NCBI RefSeq assembly: GCF_015352425.1
Contig: NZ_JADKNH010000003.1
Span: 186,001 to 250,000 of the forward strand
Direction: 5' to 3'
Origin: Fusibacter ferrireducens
GTDB taxonomy: Bacteria; Bacillota; Clostridia; Peptostreptococcales; Acidaminobacteraceae
Length of the DNA: 64,000 nucleotides
The translations under genes and the position numbers were made by a program. The notes under the pieces are model-generated. The model searched no databases. It saw only the letters and a program-made list of their open reading frames with translations, and was not told where the DNA came from. Numbering within the stretch: the first letter of the stretch is position 1; each line of letters begins with the position of its first letter. Positions 9,896 to 17,506 of this stretch are shown here, one piece after another.

Positions 9896-9924
9896 TTGAC
9901 AAGACAGGCTTAACATGATATCAT
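9896..9924 (+). promoter_or_regulatory. Promoter of the cold-shock gene with long leader
   Basis: TTGACA (9896-9901), 17-base spacer, TATCAT (9919-9924). Transcription would begin near 9931, leaving a leader of about 114 bases before the start codon. Long leaders are typical of cspA-like mRNAs, where they fold differently in the cold. Confidence 0.7.
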
Positions 9925-10044
9925 TAATCGTTGCTTAAATTAGTAGTAAAGAATTTAACTGGGTATTTTATTGTATAGTATGATCCTAATTAAAGTTATT
10001 TGTTGCAAAGATTTAAGGAAAATAAAAATTAGGAGGTACGCGTT

Positions 10045-10248
10045 ATGATGAACGGTACAGTAAAATGGTTTAACTCAGATAAAGGTTTTGGTTTTATTAC
10101 AGGAGAAGATGGTAGAGATGTGTTCGCACATTACTCTCAAATCAATGCAGAAGGTTTTAGAACATTAGAAGAAGGACAAGCGGTAACTTTTGAAGTTGCT
10201 CAAGGTCCTAAAGGTCCTCAAGCTGAGAACATTATGATCGCAAGATAA
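10045..10248 (+). CDS. Cold-shock protein (CspA/CspB family)
   Basis: 67 residues, the standard length. It contains the two RNA-binding motifs of the cold-shock domain: [15 protein letters not shown] (RNP1) and VFAHYS (RNP2), followed by [10 protein letters not shown] and GPQAENI. It is an RNA chaperone that binds single-stranded nucleic acid in the cytoplasm. It starts 8 bases after AGGAGG; an adjacent second ATG would shorten it by one residue. A strong terminator follows at 10259. It is flanked by two DEAD-box helicase genes that read away from or towards it on the other strand, forming a small cold-response neighbourhood. Confidence 0.97.
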   Translation: MMNGTVKWFNSDKGFGFITGEDGRDVFAHYSQINAEGFRTLEEGQAVTFEVAQGPKGPQAENIMIAR

Positions 10249-10258
10249 TTATAATGGA

Positions 10259-10286
10259 GCCCTGTGTGAATGCACAGGGCTTTTTT
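10259..10286 (+). terminator. Terminator of the cold-shock gene
   Basis: GCCCTGTG (10259-10266) / CACAGGGC (10273-10280) with a 6-base loop and six T residues directly after. Confidence 0.92.
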
Positions 10287-10297
10287 AATGCAATGCA

Positions 10298-10336
10298 ACA
10301 TGAAGAACTCGCTTTTAAAAGGCGATTTCTTCATGT
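10298..10336. other. Second hairpin downstream of the cold-shock terminator
   Basis: ACATGAAGAA-C-TCGC (10298-10312) pairs with GCGA-T-TTCTTCATGT (10322-10336) with one mismatch and a 9-base loop. There is no T-run. It could be a processing or stability element, or a back-up terminator part. Confidence 0.5.
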
Positions 10337-10360
10337 GAAATAAAGTATAAAAAAGAGTGT

Positions 10361-10391
10361 AAAAAAAGAGACCCACAGGGTCTCTTTAAAA
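10361..10391 (-). terminator. Terminator of the second DEAD-box gene
   Basis: Perfect 10-bp stem AAAGAGACCC (10365-10374) / GGGTCTCTTT (10378-10387) with a 3-base loop. The A-run at 10361-10367 becomes a T-run on the minus strand, placing it 68 bases after the stop codon of the gene at 10459. Confidence 0.88.
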
Positions 10392-10458
10392 TTTATGATA
10401 ATCGTTATAGTAATATAGAACATCTGACGATGTTATTTGATGATTCATTTATGATGAT

Positions 10459-11577
10459 TTATTTTTGATGTTCATGAAATGATTGAGATATAGTCACTTT
10501 AAGTCTCTCTTCAATAGCTTTGAGCATCTCTTCATCTCTAGGCGTTACAAAAGTAATCGCTATGCCATCTTCTCCCATTCTCCCTGTTCGACCAATGCGA
10601 TGTACGTATATTTCGACACTTTCAGGCATGTCATAATTATAGATATGCGTGATGCCGGTGACATCAATTCCCCTTGATGCAACATCGGTTGTGATGAGGT
10701 ATTGAAACTTGGCATCTTTGAATTGACGCATGATGCGCTGTCTTTTGTTTTGAGAAATATCGCTGTGCAATTTTTCGCAGGTGTACTTTAAGCGCTTCAT
10801 TTCAGTTTCGAGTTTATCTGCTCTGATTTTTGTCCGGCAGAAGATAATGCCGAGAAATGGATTGGTTTCATCCAATGTCTTTAATAGTGCTTCCATTTTC
10901 CAACGATCTGAAACCATAATTACACGTTGCTCTATAACGTCTAAAGGTTTAGAGTCAGAGTGCGCACTTAGAATTAGGGGGTTTTCCATATATTTATAGG
11001 CTAGCTTTTTGACTTTAGCATCTATTGTGGCGGAAAAGCAAAGAACTTGCGCTTTAAACTTACCCAAATATACGATTTTATCGATGTCATTTCTAAAGCC
11101 CATGACAAGCATCTGATCAGCTTCATCTAAGACAAAGGTTTTCACTTTGGAAAGATCAATGGTTTTACGATCTAAGTGATCTATTAAACGTCCAGGGGTT
11201 GCAATGATCATATGGACGCTGTGATTTAATTTTTTTAACTGACTTTGAAGATCTTGTCCACCATATATGGACAGCACGTTGATGCTGAGATCACCGGTGA
11301 TTTTTTTAGCTTCTTCGGTGATTTGAATGGCGAGCTCCCGCGTTGGGACGAGAACAAGTGCTTGAACAGTTGATGAAAGCGCATCTATGTTTTGCAGAAT
11401 GGGCAATAAAAATGCAAGCGTCTTTCCAGAACCGGTTTGCGCTTCTGCAATGACATTGCGCTGATTTAGAACCTCTGGAATGGCAATGTTCTGTATAGCT
11501 GTAGGTATGGTGATGCCTATTTTTTTAAGTTTGTCAGACCATAAGGGGTCCAAACCAAGCGTTTCAAAATTGTTCAT
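10459..11577 (-). CDS. DEAD-box ATP-dependent RNA helicase, second paralogue
   Basis: 372 residues from the ATG at 11577, which has GAGGT just upstream; an in-frame ATG at 11595 has no ribosome binding site and sits too close to the promoter. Motifs in order: PTAIQ, AQTGSGKT, PTRELA, DEAD, SAT, SRGIDV and HRIGRTGR. It is a two-RecA-domain core only. It is clearly paralogous to the helicase at 8644-9756 but diverged, for example in the segment between SAT and the second RecA domain. Likely an RNA-remodelling enzyme in ribosome biogenesis or RNA turnover; the cold-shock neighbour supports a cold role. Confidence 0.95.
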   Translation of the reverse strand: MNNFETLGLDPLWSDKLKKIGITIPTAIQNIAIPEVLNQRNVIAEAQTGSGKTLAFLLPILQNIDALSSTVQALVLVPTRELAIQITEEAKKITGDLSINVLSIYGGQDLQSQLKKLNHSVHMIIATPGRLIDHLDRKTIDLSKVKTFVLDEADQMLVMGFRNDIDKIVYLGKFKAQVLCFSATIDAKVKKLAYKYMENPLILSAHSDSKPLDVIEQRVIMVSDRWKMEALLKTLDETNPFLGIIFCRTKIRADKLETEMKRLKYTCEKLHSDISQNKRQRIMRQFKDAKFQYLITTDVASRGIDVTGITHIYNYDMPESVEIYVHRIGRTGRMGEDGIAITFVTPRDEEMLKAIEERLKVTISQSFHEHQK

Positions 11578-11615
11578 AGTGACCTCAGTTTCCATATTTG
11601 TTTTTTAACTTGATA

Positions 11616-11643
11616 AGCATATCATATATGAAGACTTAGTCAA
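11616..11643 (-). promoter_or_regulatory. Promoter of the second DEAD-box gene
   Basis: On the minus strand, TTGACT (complement of 11638-11643), 16-base spacer, TATGCT (complement of 11616-11621). This puts the transcript start close to the chosen start codon and argues against the longer reading frame. Confidence 0.55.
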
Positions 11644-11650
11644 GGGCAAT

Positions 11651-11925
11651 TTGACTAATATCCAATTATTTGGTAAAGTATAAGTACGTGTGAAGTAGAA
11701 TATGTGAGTATATAGACTTGTAAGTAACCATATGTCTTTGCAATAAGGTAGATGATTATGAGCCGTCTTAAAAGATAGAAAACATACTTGAAAAACTAGT
11801 CTAGAACTGGGGTCTGCACAGGTTCGAAAGGAAATGTGCTATGCTATGAAAATGGCGTAAAGTGAGTCAATTGGCGAAACTTAGGCACTCTAACTCTATT
11901 GAAGGGTTAGAGTGCTTTTTTTTAT
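11651..11925 (+). ncRNA. Possible noncoding RNA or attenuated leader
   Basis: No reading frame fits this gap. A possible promoter TTGACT (11651-11656), 17 bases, TAAAGT (11674-11679) is followed about 205 bases later by a strong terminator: GCACTCTAAC (11885-11894) / GTTAGAGTGC (11906-11915) with eight T residues. Between them, GCACA and TGTGC (near 11815-11850) enclose a CGAAAG tetraloop-like hairpin. The product would be about 240 bases. It could be a small RNA or a terminated leader for the gene at 12049. It matches no RNA family I can identify by eye. Confidence 0.35.
11885..11923 (+). terminator. Strong intrinsic terminator upstream of the PLP/GNAT gene
   Basis: Perfect 10-bp stem (11885-11894 / 11906-11915) followed by TTTTTTTT. 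It ends 125 bases before the next start codon and has no upstream coding gene on the plus strand nearby, so it must terminate a noncoding or leader transcript. Confidence 0.88.
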
Positions 11926-12048
11926 AAAGTGAGGTTGATTTATCATTGTTTGAAGAATGTCAGCTTTAAACAATGATCTATAAATTCAGTTTTAAGATTT
12001 TAATTCATCTTGAAACGCATATGATAAAAGAGGAGAAGGAGAACATTT

Positions 12049-13353
12049 ATGAAAAAGAGTGGTAAAACACCGTTGTTGAGAGCAAGACAAGTGGAAAAAG
12101 TATTAAATGTAGGCGAGATATACATTAAGTTGGAAGGCGCTAATCCAACGGGACACAAATATGATCGAGTAGGTGAAATAGTCATTAAAGATGCTGTTGC
12201 AAGAGGTTACGACAGCGTTCTGGTGAATGGTTCCGTTAACTATATCAAATCTTTGATATATTTTGCCGAGTTGAGTGATGTGAAAGTATTCATACCGCAA
12301 TTTAAAAATGAAATGTGGAAAGTCAAACGATTTAAATCCGAAATGCTTTTAGACTTAAAGACTCATATGAGAAAAGACCAAATTGCAATTTTAAAAGAGA
12401 TTGCACTTGAATCTCATTATTATCTCAGTGTTGAGGGGAGATTGAGAACGCAATTGAGTAAGACTGCACTTGAAGAGATTTCAGAGGAAATTGTAAATCG
12501 GTTGGATCATAATGTCACAACAATATATACTCAGCTTAACTATGGGTATACCTTTACGAGTATCTATAGCGTTCTGTTAAAACATTGGATTGACGGAAAG
12601 CTTGAACAAATTCCAAATATTGTTTGTGGGACGCCTAAGATTGGAGAGTCTTATAGTGAAGCGGAAGCCAATTCAAAGGAGCCTTCAAAATGGGAACCTG
12701 TGGATGAAAAATTACTTTCGGATTTAAAAAAATCTGTTTGGGAGACAAGCGGCAGGCTTATTTCTGTGGAAACAGAAGAACTCAATGAAAGTGTGAAATT
12801 TTTAAGAAAAATGGAACATCTAAAGGTCACTGCAAATGAAGCCTATGCTTTTGCGGCTTTTTACAAACAAGTTAAATCGGGTGAAATTGAAAAGGGACGA
12901 CATGTCATTATCCTCAATGAGGGCAGAAGTGATATCAAAATTGAAAATATCCATGATTTTGAAGAAGTATCTAAAAAAGAGCTCGTTGAATACACGCGCC
13001 AATGGTTAGCACAGTACTCAGATTCCTCTTTGGAAACGGAAGATGCAATTCAAAATGCCAGCGAGAGAGGATTTATACTATTGGCCTCAAGGAATGGAGA
13101 GTATGAGGGTATTTGTGTTGTGGTCAATCTGGGCTTTAAGGATTTCATCCCAACATATCATTTGGCTTACATTGGGACTGAGAAGGGCAGTAAAGGAAGA
13201 GGTGTCGGAACGGAGCTGATCCAAAGAGCACTGGACTTAACTAATGAAACACTGTCATTACATGTAGATTTAGACAATAAAGGGGCCAAAAAACTATATG
13301 AGAAATTAGGATTTAAACATAAATATAACCGCATGATCTTTCAAAAACAGTAA
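12049..13353 (+). CDS. Fold-type II PLP-enzyme-like domain fused to a GNAT acetyltransferase
   Basis: 434 residues with a strong AGGAGAAGGAG region upstream. Residues 1-320 resemble threonine synthase and related beta-family PLP enzymes: KTPLL, the KLEGANPTG loop and a late ILNEGRSD strand like the phosphate-end G-x-G region. Residues 320-434 are a GNAT domain, with the acetyl-CoA loop GRGVGTELI and the terminal KLYEKLGF. In canonical enzymes the PLP lysine sits in PTGSFKDR; here the order is PTGHKYDR, so the lysine is displaced by one, and the SSGN loop is NGSVN. It may use a changed active site, or the first domain may be a binding module. Substrate unknown. Confidence 0.8.
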   Translation: MKKSGKTPLLRARQVEKVLNVGEIYIKLEGANPTGHKYDRVGEIVIKDAVARGYDSVLVNGSVNYIKSLIYFAELSDVKVFIPQFKNEMWKVKRFKSEMLLDLKTHMRKDQIAILKEIALESHYYLSVEGRLRTQLSKTALEEISEEIVNRLDHNVTTIYTQLNYGYTFTSIYSVLLKHWIDGKLEQIPNIVCGTPKIGESYSEAEANSKEPSKWEPVDEKLLSDLKKSVWETSGRLISVETEELNESVKFLRKMEHLKVTANEAYAFAAFYKQVKSGEIEKGRHVIILNEGRSDIKIENIHDFEEVSKKELVEYTRQWLAQYSDSSLETEDAIQNASERGFILLASRNGEYEGICVVVNLGFKDFIPTYHLAYIGTEKGSKGRGVGTELIQRALDLTNETLSLHVDLDNKGAKKLYEKLGFKHKYNRMIFQKQ

Positions 13354-13385
13354 TATTTTATTCTATGGTGTTTTACTATAGCATC

Positions 13386-14204
13386 TTATGTTATGATTTT
13401 AATTTGAATTTCAGTGATGTATAAATTGGGATCGCTTGAAATGAAGTGGTCGATGAGAACGCGTTCCAGTGCATAATGATCGAGTTTTAAGTGATGGTGG
13501 TTGGCAAATTGCATGAGTTTTTTATAGTTTTGAGGGGCATCAAAGTGATCACCTTTAAAGTAGAGCGTGAGCCACAGGCCTTCAGGTAATTCGGAAATCA
13601 AACTGGAATTGCTGTCATGGCCTTCTGAAAGATCAAGATATAATCCTGTGAATTCAGTGGGATGTCTTCGGTCTAATGTCGAAAGATCTACAAAAAAGCC
13701 AATATCTCCGATAAAAAGACTTGGGGGCATGGCATCATCTTTCTCAAATTTGAGCATGGCAATTTCCCAATCCAGTGGTTCTCGGATGTCTTCGTTGAGC
13801 CTTAGGATAGGGCGCCTTGAGAGTGGCTTGATCGTGATTTTATCGATGTCTTCCAGTTGATGTATATAGGCTAGAGATTGCATTCTTTTCTCTAGTCTTT
13901 TTTCTAGAAACTCAAGGTGTTTCATTTTTATTCTTGTTTGGTCAAGTTGATTGGCAAGAATATTGAGATAGTTCTCCAGTGATCGGTTTTCCAGATGTGC
14001 CTTTATTTCTTGAATGGAAATATCCAAATGTCTTAAGTAACTGATCAAGCGGAGTTCTTCTATTTTTTCTATGGTGTAATAGCGATAGCCATTTTCAAGT
14101 TGTCCCGAGGGCTTAAAGAGACCAATTTGATCATAATATCGAATGTTTCGTGTTGAGATGCCAACGATTTCAGAAAGTTCTTTGACAGATAATTGTAATT
14201 TCAT
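13386..14204 (-). CDS. MerR family transcriptional regulator
   Basis: 272 residues from the ATG at 14204, which follows GGAGG by 5 bases; the longer frame to 14240 has no such signal. The N-terminal winged helix is typical: VKELSEIVGISTRNIRYYD, then GLFKPS and GYRYYT. A long coiled dimerisation helix follows (about residues 75-125), and a C-terminal ligand-binding domain of about 140 residues resembles effector domains of multidrug-type MerR proteins. It is transcribed away from the B3/4 gene and the gap contains a 19-bp-spacer promoter with a dyad, so it probably activates that gene and perhaps itself. Confidence 0.93.
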   Translation of the reverse strand: MKLQLSVKELSEIVGISTRNIRYYDQIGLFKPSGQLENGYRYYTIEKIEELRLISYLRHLDISIQEIKAHLENRSLENYLNILANQLDQTRIKMKHLEFLEKRLEKRMQSLAYIHQLEDIDKITIKPLSRRPILRLNEDIREPLDWEIAMLKFEKDDAMPPSLFIGDIGFFVDLSTLDRRHPTEFTGLYLDLSEGHDSNSSLISELPEGLWLTLYFKGDHFDAPQNYKKLMQFANHHHLKLDHYALERVLIDHFISSDPNLYITEIQIKIIT

Positions 14205-14245
14205 AAAGGCCTCCATATATTTTTCTTTATTGTAACACAACTGAC

Positions 14246-14276
14246 TTGACTTTACACCTACTGTAAGGTTTATGAT
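14246..14276 (+). promoter_or_regulatory. MerR-type promoter with operator in an overlong spacer
   Basis: TTGACT (14246-14251) and TATGAT (14271-14276) are 19 bases apart, the hallmark of MerR-activated promoters. The spacer holds an imperfect dyad, ACTTTAC (14249-14255) and GTAAGGT (14263-14269). It drives the B3/4 gene. Confidence 0.82.
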
Positions 14277-14302
14277 AATGCTAATACAGAAGGAGGCGAA
14301 TG

Positions 14303-15010
14303 ATGAAATATACTGTTAATCCGTGGATTTTTGAATGTAATCCAGATATTATCTTTGGCATTGTAATTGGCAAGGGATTAAAAAATTCAGAGACGAGTGA
14401 ATCAGATACCTTAGAACTAGAGGCAGCTGAGCGCCTCCTTAGAGAACGCGTTTCGATAGATGAGATCAAAACACATCCAGATTTTTTAGTGTATCGCAAC
14501 GCACTTACAAATGTGGGGATTAATCCGAACAAGTTTATGAACTCTGTAGAGGCTATGGGCAAAAGGGTCATTAAAGGAGATCAATTGCCACGAATTAATG
14601 CACTTGTTGACCTTTGTAATACATTGTCATTAAAAAATATGATCTCATTAGGAGGCCATGATCTTGCTGACATAGATGCCGATCTCATGGTCCGAAAATC
14701 CGTGGTCGGTGATGAATTTCTTCCCTTTGGGAAAGAAGCGTTTGAACAAGTGCCGCCAGATGAAGTCGTCTTTACAAGTGGTAACAAGATTCAAACCAGA
14801 CAATGGCTTTGGAGACAGAGTGAACTGGGCAAGATGACACTGGATACAAAGGATGTCTTCTTCCAGATGGTAGGATTTAAGGGGGAACATCTTCATAAAC
14901 TCCAGGAGACTGTCAATGCACTGGAAACATTGATTGAAACTAGATTTGAAGGCACTTATGAAACCTTCTTTGTGGATGCAGAACACAATGCAATTGAATT
15001 TAAATACTGA
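14303..15010 (+). CDS. B3/4 domain protein (tRNA synthetase beta-like, stand-alone)
   Basis: 235 residues from the ATG at 14303, 6 bases after AGGAGG (an ATG at 14300 is also possible). It is a stand-alone B3/B4 domain as found in phenylalanyl-tRNA synthetase beta, with the features YRNALTNVGINPNKF, LPRINALVDLCN, the ISLGGHDLADID loop and a late TRQWLWRQ. In PheT this domain edits mischarged tRNA; free-standing versions are of uncertain function and are often called tRNA-binding or editing-like. It is controlled by the divergent MerR protein. A role in handling a toxic amino acid or small molecule is possible but not shown. Confidence 0.88.
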   Translation: MKYTVNPWIFECNPDIIFGIVIGKGLKNSETSESDTLELEAAERLLRERVSIDEIKTHPDFLVYRNALTNVGINPNKFMNSVEAMGKRVIKGDQLPRINALVDLCNTLSLKNMISLGGHDLADIDADLMVRKSVVGDEFLPFGKEAFEQVPPDEVVFTSGNKIQTRQWLWRQSELGKMTLDTKDVFFQMVGFKGEHLHKLQETVNALETLIETRFEGTYETFFVDAEHNAIEFKY

Positions 15011-15033
15011 ATATTAGGACGACAAGTAAAAAT

Positions 15034-15137
15034 AAAGCGTCTCTTTAAAATGCGACATTGAAGTGCACACCATGGGTTAGACCTAAAATCTAGCGTACTT
15101 GGGGCACTAGATATGTGCTATTTTAAAGGGGCGCTTT
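15034..15137. repeat. Long imperfect palindrome with internal stems
   Basis: 18 bases at 15034-15051 pair with 15120-15137 (only G-U exceptions), enclosing 68 bases that can form smaller stems, for example ATCTAG / CTAGAT near 15088-15113. T-rich tracts lie on both outer flanks. It may act as a large terminator after the B3/4 gene; I found no second copy in the window. Confidence 0.55.
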
Positions 15138-15232
15138 TCTCATGGTATAGGAAGAGAATCTAAATTCAAGGTGGCTAAACTTAAATTATAGCGTTATAAT
15201 AATACGTGTTGTTTAAGATAAGGAGACCTAAG

Positions 15233-16516
15233 ATGAAAATGAAGCAGTCTGACAGAGTACAATTTTTAAAAGCAGTAGGGATAACGATATTGTTAAGTGA
15301 AATGTATTTTTATCCGTTTAATGGCTATTTTAGATTTTCTGCCGGCATTATTGCACTTAATTTAATCTATCTGCTCTACAACAAATTTTCATGTGTCAAA
15401 CTCTCAATGGTATCTGGTGGAGCAATTATCGTATTGAGACTTTTATGGGAGATTGGAGCTGTGGGAAGTACCATTCAAGTTGCTTTTTTAAGCCATGTGC
15501 CTTCACTTATTTTCTATATGGTCTTTGGCTTGCTGCATGAACTGAGAAAGCTAAATCTCGATCAGACTAAACTTTTGATGCAACTGTTTCTATTTGCCTG
15601 TATAGATGGCATTGCCAATATTGCTGAGGCGGCAATTAGAGGAGATCTTTCATATCGCGTGATACAGTTGATATTTTTAATCAGTGGCATCAGAATATTA
15701 ATTGCCTCTGGGATCTATTTAGCCGTTAAGGCCAATGAACTCTACATAAGAAATTCAGAACATCAGAAGCGTTATGCACAGCTCAATGTTCTCGTTTCTA
15801 ATATTCAGACGGAACTGTTTTATCTCAATAAATCTCAAAAGGACATTGAAGATGTTATGAGCAAGAGTTATGATTTATATCATTCACTTGCGGATCAAGT
15901 GGAGTATTCAGAAAAAGCACTGGAAATTTCGAGAAGTGTCCATGAGATTAAAAAGGACTATTCAAGGGTTTTGGCGGGTTTCAACAACTTTATTATGGAT
16001 TTCGAAAAAGAAGATTCCATGAAGCTCAAAGATGCCTTTAGGATTATAAAGGCAAATACTGAAAAGCTGATCCTTGAACTTAAAAAAGAGCAATGGATCG
16101 ATTTAGCGCTTTCCAATCAAGATGATTTTAGCTTGAAAAATTATTATGCGCTCTTTACCATGCTCAACAATCTGGTAATAAACAGTATTGAAGCGGCCAC
16201 TGCACCTGTGCGTGTGAGCGTCGAAGAATATAGCGATCCTGAGTTTATCTATTTTAGCGTAAAGGACAATGGGATCGGCATAGAATCAGATTTGATGTCC
16301 TATCTTTTTAAACCTGGATTTACGACAAAATTTGATTTGAATACAGGAAAGGCCTCTACAGGTATGGGACTGTCTCATGTGAAGAGCACTGTGGAGAGTT
16401 TGTCAGGAGAGCTTGAATTTAGCTCTATACCTCATAAATGTACCTTGTTTACAATTAAAATTCCTAAAAATCAGCTGATAAGGAGTTCTAAAGATGAAGA
16501 CAATAATGATCATTGA
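15233..16516 (+). CDS. GlnK-type membrane sensor histidine kinase
   Basis: 427 residues from the ATG at 15233, 6 bases after AAGGAGA. The first half holds several hydrophobic segments (about residues 10-170), then a linker with SVHEIKKDYSRV, where the His is the probable phosphorylation site. The C-terminal HATPase has NNLVINSIEA (N box), DNGIGI (G1), PGFTTK (F box) and STGMGLSHV (G2). This arrangement and the following YcbB-domain regulator match Bacillus GlnK/YcbA, which senses glutamine. The stop overlaps the start of the regulator. A role in glutamine or glutamate sensing is inferred from the pair and from the glutamate transporter downstream. Confidence 0.85.
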   Translation: MKMKQSDRVQFLKAVGITILLSEMYFYPFNGYFRFSAGIIALNLIYLLYNKFSCVKLSMVSGGAIIVLRLLWEIGAVGSTIQVAFLSHVPSLIFYMVFGLLHELRKLNLDQTKLLMQLFLFACIDGIANIAEAAIRGDLSYRVIQLIFLISGIRILIASGIYLAVKANELYIRNSEHQKRYAQLNVLVSNIQTELFYLNKSQKDIEDVMSKSYDLYHSLADQVEYSEKALEISRSVHEIKKDYSRVLAGFNNFIMDFEKEDSMKLKDAFRIIKANTEKLILELKKEQWIDLALSNQDDFSLKNYYALFTMLNNLVINSIEAATAPVRVSVEEYSDPEFIYFSVKDNGIGIESDLMSYLFKPGFTTKFDLNTGKASTGMGLSHVKSTVESLSGELEFSSIPHKCTLFTIKIPKNQLIRSSKDEDNNDH

Positions 16517-17348
16517 TGATGATACCACCATTATAAAAATGCTTTCCATGATTATTGAAAGCAACCAACTTGGGAAAGTATCGGCAACACTTGAAAGTGG
16601 CGAATACGCTGTGGATGAAGTGCTGTTTTATAAACCGGATATTTTGTTGATAGATCTTTTATTACCTGTAAAAGATGGCATTAAAATTATACAGGATTTA
16701 AAAGCAAAACAGTATTCAGGCAAATTTATTATGATTTCTCAGGTGGAAGATGAGCAAATGATATCCAAAGCGTATAAGGAGGGAACGCTTTTTTATATTT
16801 CTAAACCCATTAATGCAAATGAGGTGGTTAGTCTTATAAGAGAAGTGTCTAGAGTTATTGATTTGGAAAGATCTGTGGCGATTATACATGGGGCACTGAT
16901 GCCTCTTGTGAAAGAGAGTACTGAGGAGAGAAAAATAGATGTCTATTCTAGGATGGATCAAATATTGGTTGAACTTGGGATCTCTTCAGAGTCTGGCGCT
17001 GAGGATTTGAAAGCGGTTCTAATGGATATTATGAAACAAAAGAGTTTAAGTCCTGAAGGTTTCTATCAGCTTCAGCAGAGTTATGAAAATATTGCCAAAG
17101 GTCAAAATGCAAGAACTGTGGAACAACGCATCAGAAGAGTGATCAATAAGGCTTTTATGCACATTGTGGAAATGGGTTATGATGATCTTTATCATCCGAT
17201 ATTTCAAGAGTATGCAAGTCTTTTGTTCGATCTCAAACAAGTCAGGATGGAAATTCGAAGGATTGATGATCGCGATAAGCCCAAAGGCAAAGTGAACATT
17301 AAGAGATTTATCGAAGGTGTTCTTGCGGTTATGAATAAAATTCAATAG
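16494..17348 (+). CDS. glnL: GlnL-type response regulator (REC plus YcbB domain)
   Basis: 284 residues, starting inside the kinase gene with AAGGAG ahead of it. The receiver domain (1-120) has the acidic pocket IIDDD, the phosphoacceptor in ILLIDLLLP and KP in FYISKP. The C-terminal half is a YcbB domain, with VEQRIRRVINKAF and FQEYASLLFDL, which is the DNA-binding part in Bacillus GlnL. Two-gene overlap with the sensor shows coupling. A TTTTGT-type direct repeat lies 69 bases downstream of this gene, ahead of the glutamate symporter, and is its probable target. Confidence 0.88.
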   Translation: MKTIMIIDDDTTIIKMLSMIIESNQLGKVSATLESGEYAVDEVLFYKPDILLIDLLLPVKDGIKIIQDLKAKQYSGKFIMISQVEDEQMISKAYKEGTLFYISKPINANEVVSLIREVSRVIDLERSVAIIHGALMPLVKESTEERKIDVYSRMDQILVELGISSESGAEDLKAVLMDIMKQKSLSPEGFYQLQQSYENIAKGQNARTVEQRIRRVINKAFMHIVEMGYDDLYHPIFQEYASLLFDLKQVRMEIRRIDDRDKPKGKVNIKRFIEGVLAVMNKIQ

Positions 17349-17416
17349 AGAGTTGAAGTGCAAAACAGACTATTGACACTCTATTCTGATAAATTATCAC
17401 AGCAATAGTACTTAAA

Positions 17417-17432
17417 ATTTGTTACCTTTTGT
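17417..17432 (+). promoter_or_regulatory. Probable GlnL binding site upstream of the glutamate symporter
   Basis: ATTTGT (17417-17422), 4 bases, TTTTGT (17427-17432). The published Bacillus GlnL target, as I recall it, is TTTTGT-N4-TTTTGT, so 11 of 12 defined positions agree. It lies 75 bases before the symporter start. Confidence 0.65.
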
Positions 17433-17506
17433 TACAACTTGTAGCATGCCCGTAAAATATAAAAAGAATGTGTAAGCATTCAAAATAATTTTATGGGGGA
17501 ATAAGA

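Noticed and set aside
11805-11860. Resemblance to helix 8 of the small SRP RNA (CAGG, short stem, tetraloop, AGGA).
   Set aside because: The invariant 3' side AGCAG is missing and reads AATGT; the flanking arms do not form the long SRP rod.
11835-11860. GGTTCGAA looked like a tRNA T-arm.
   Set aside because: No acceptor, D or anticodon arms and no CCA at the right distance.
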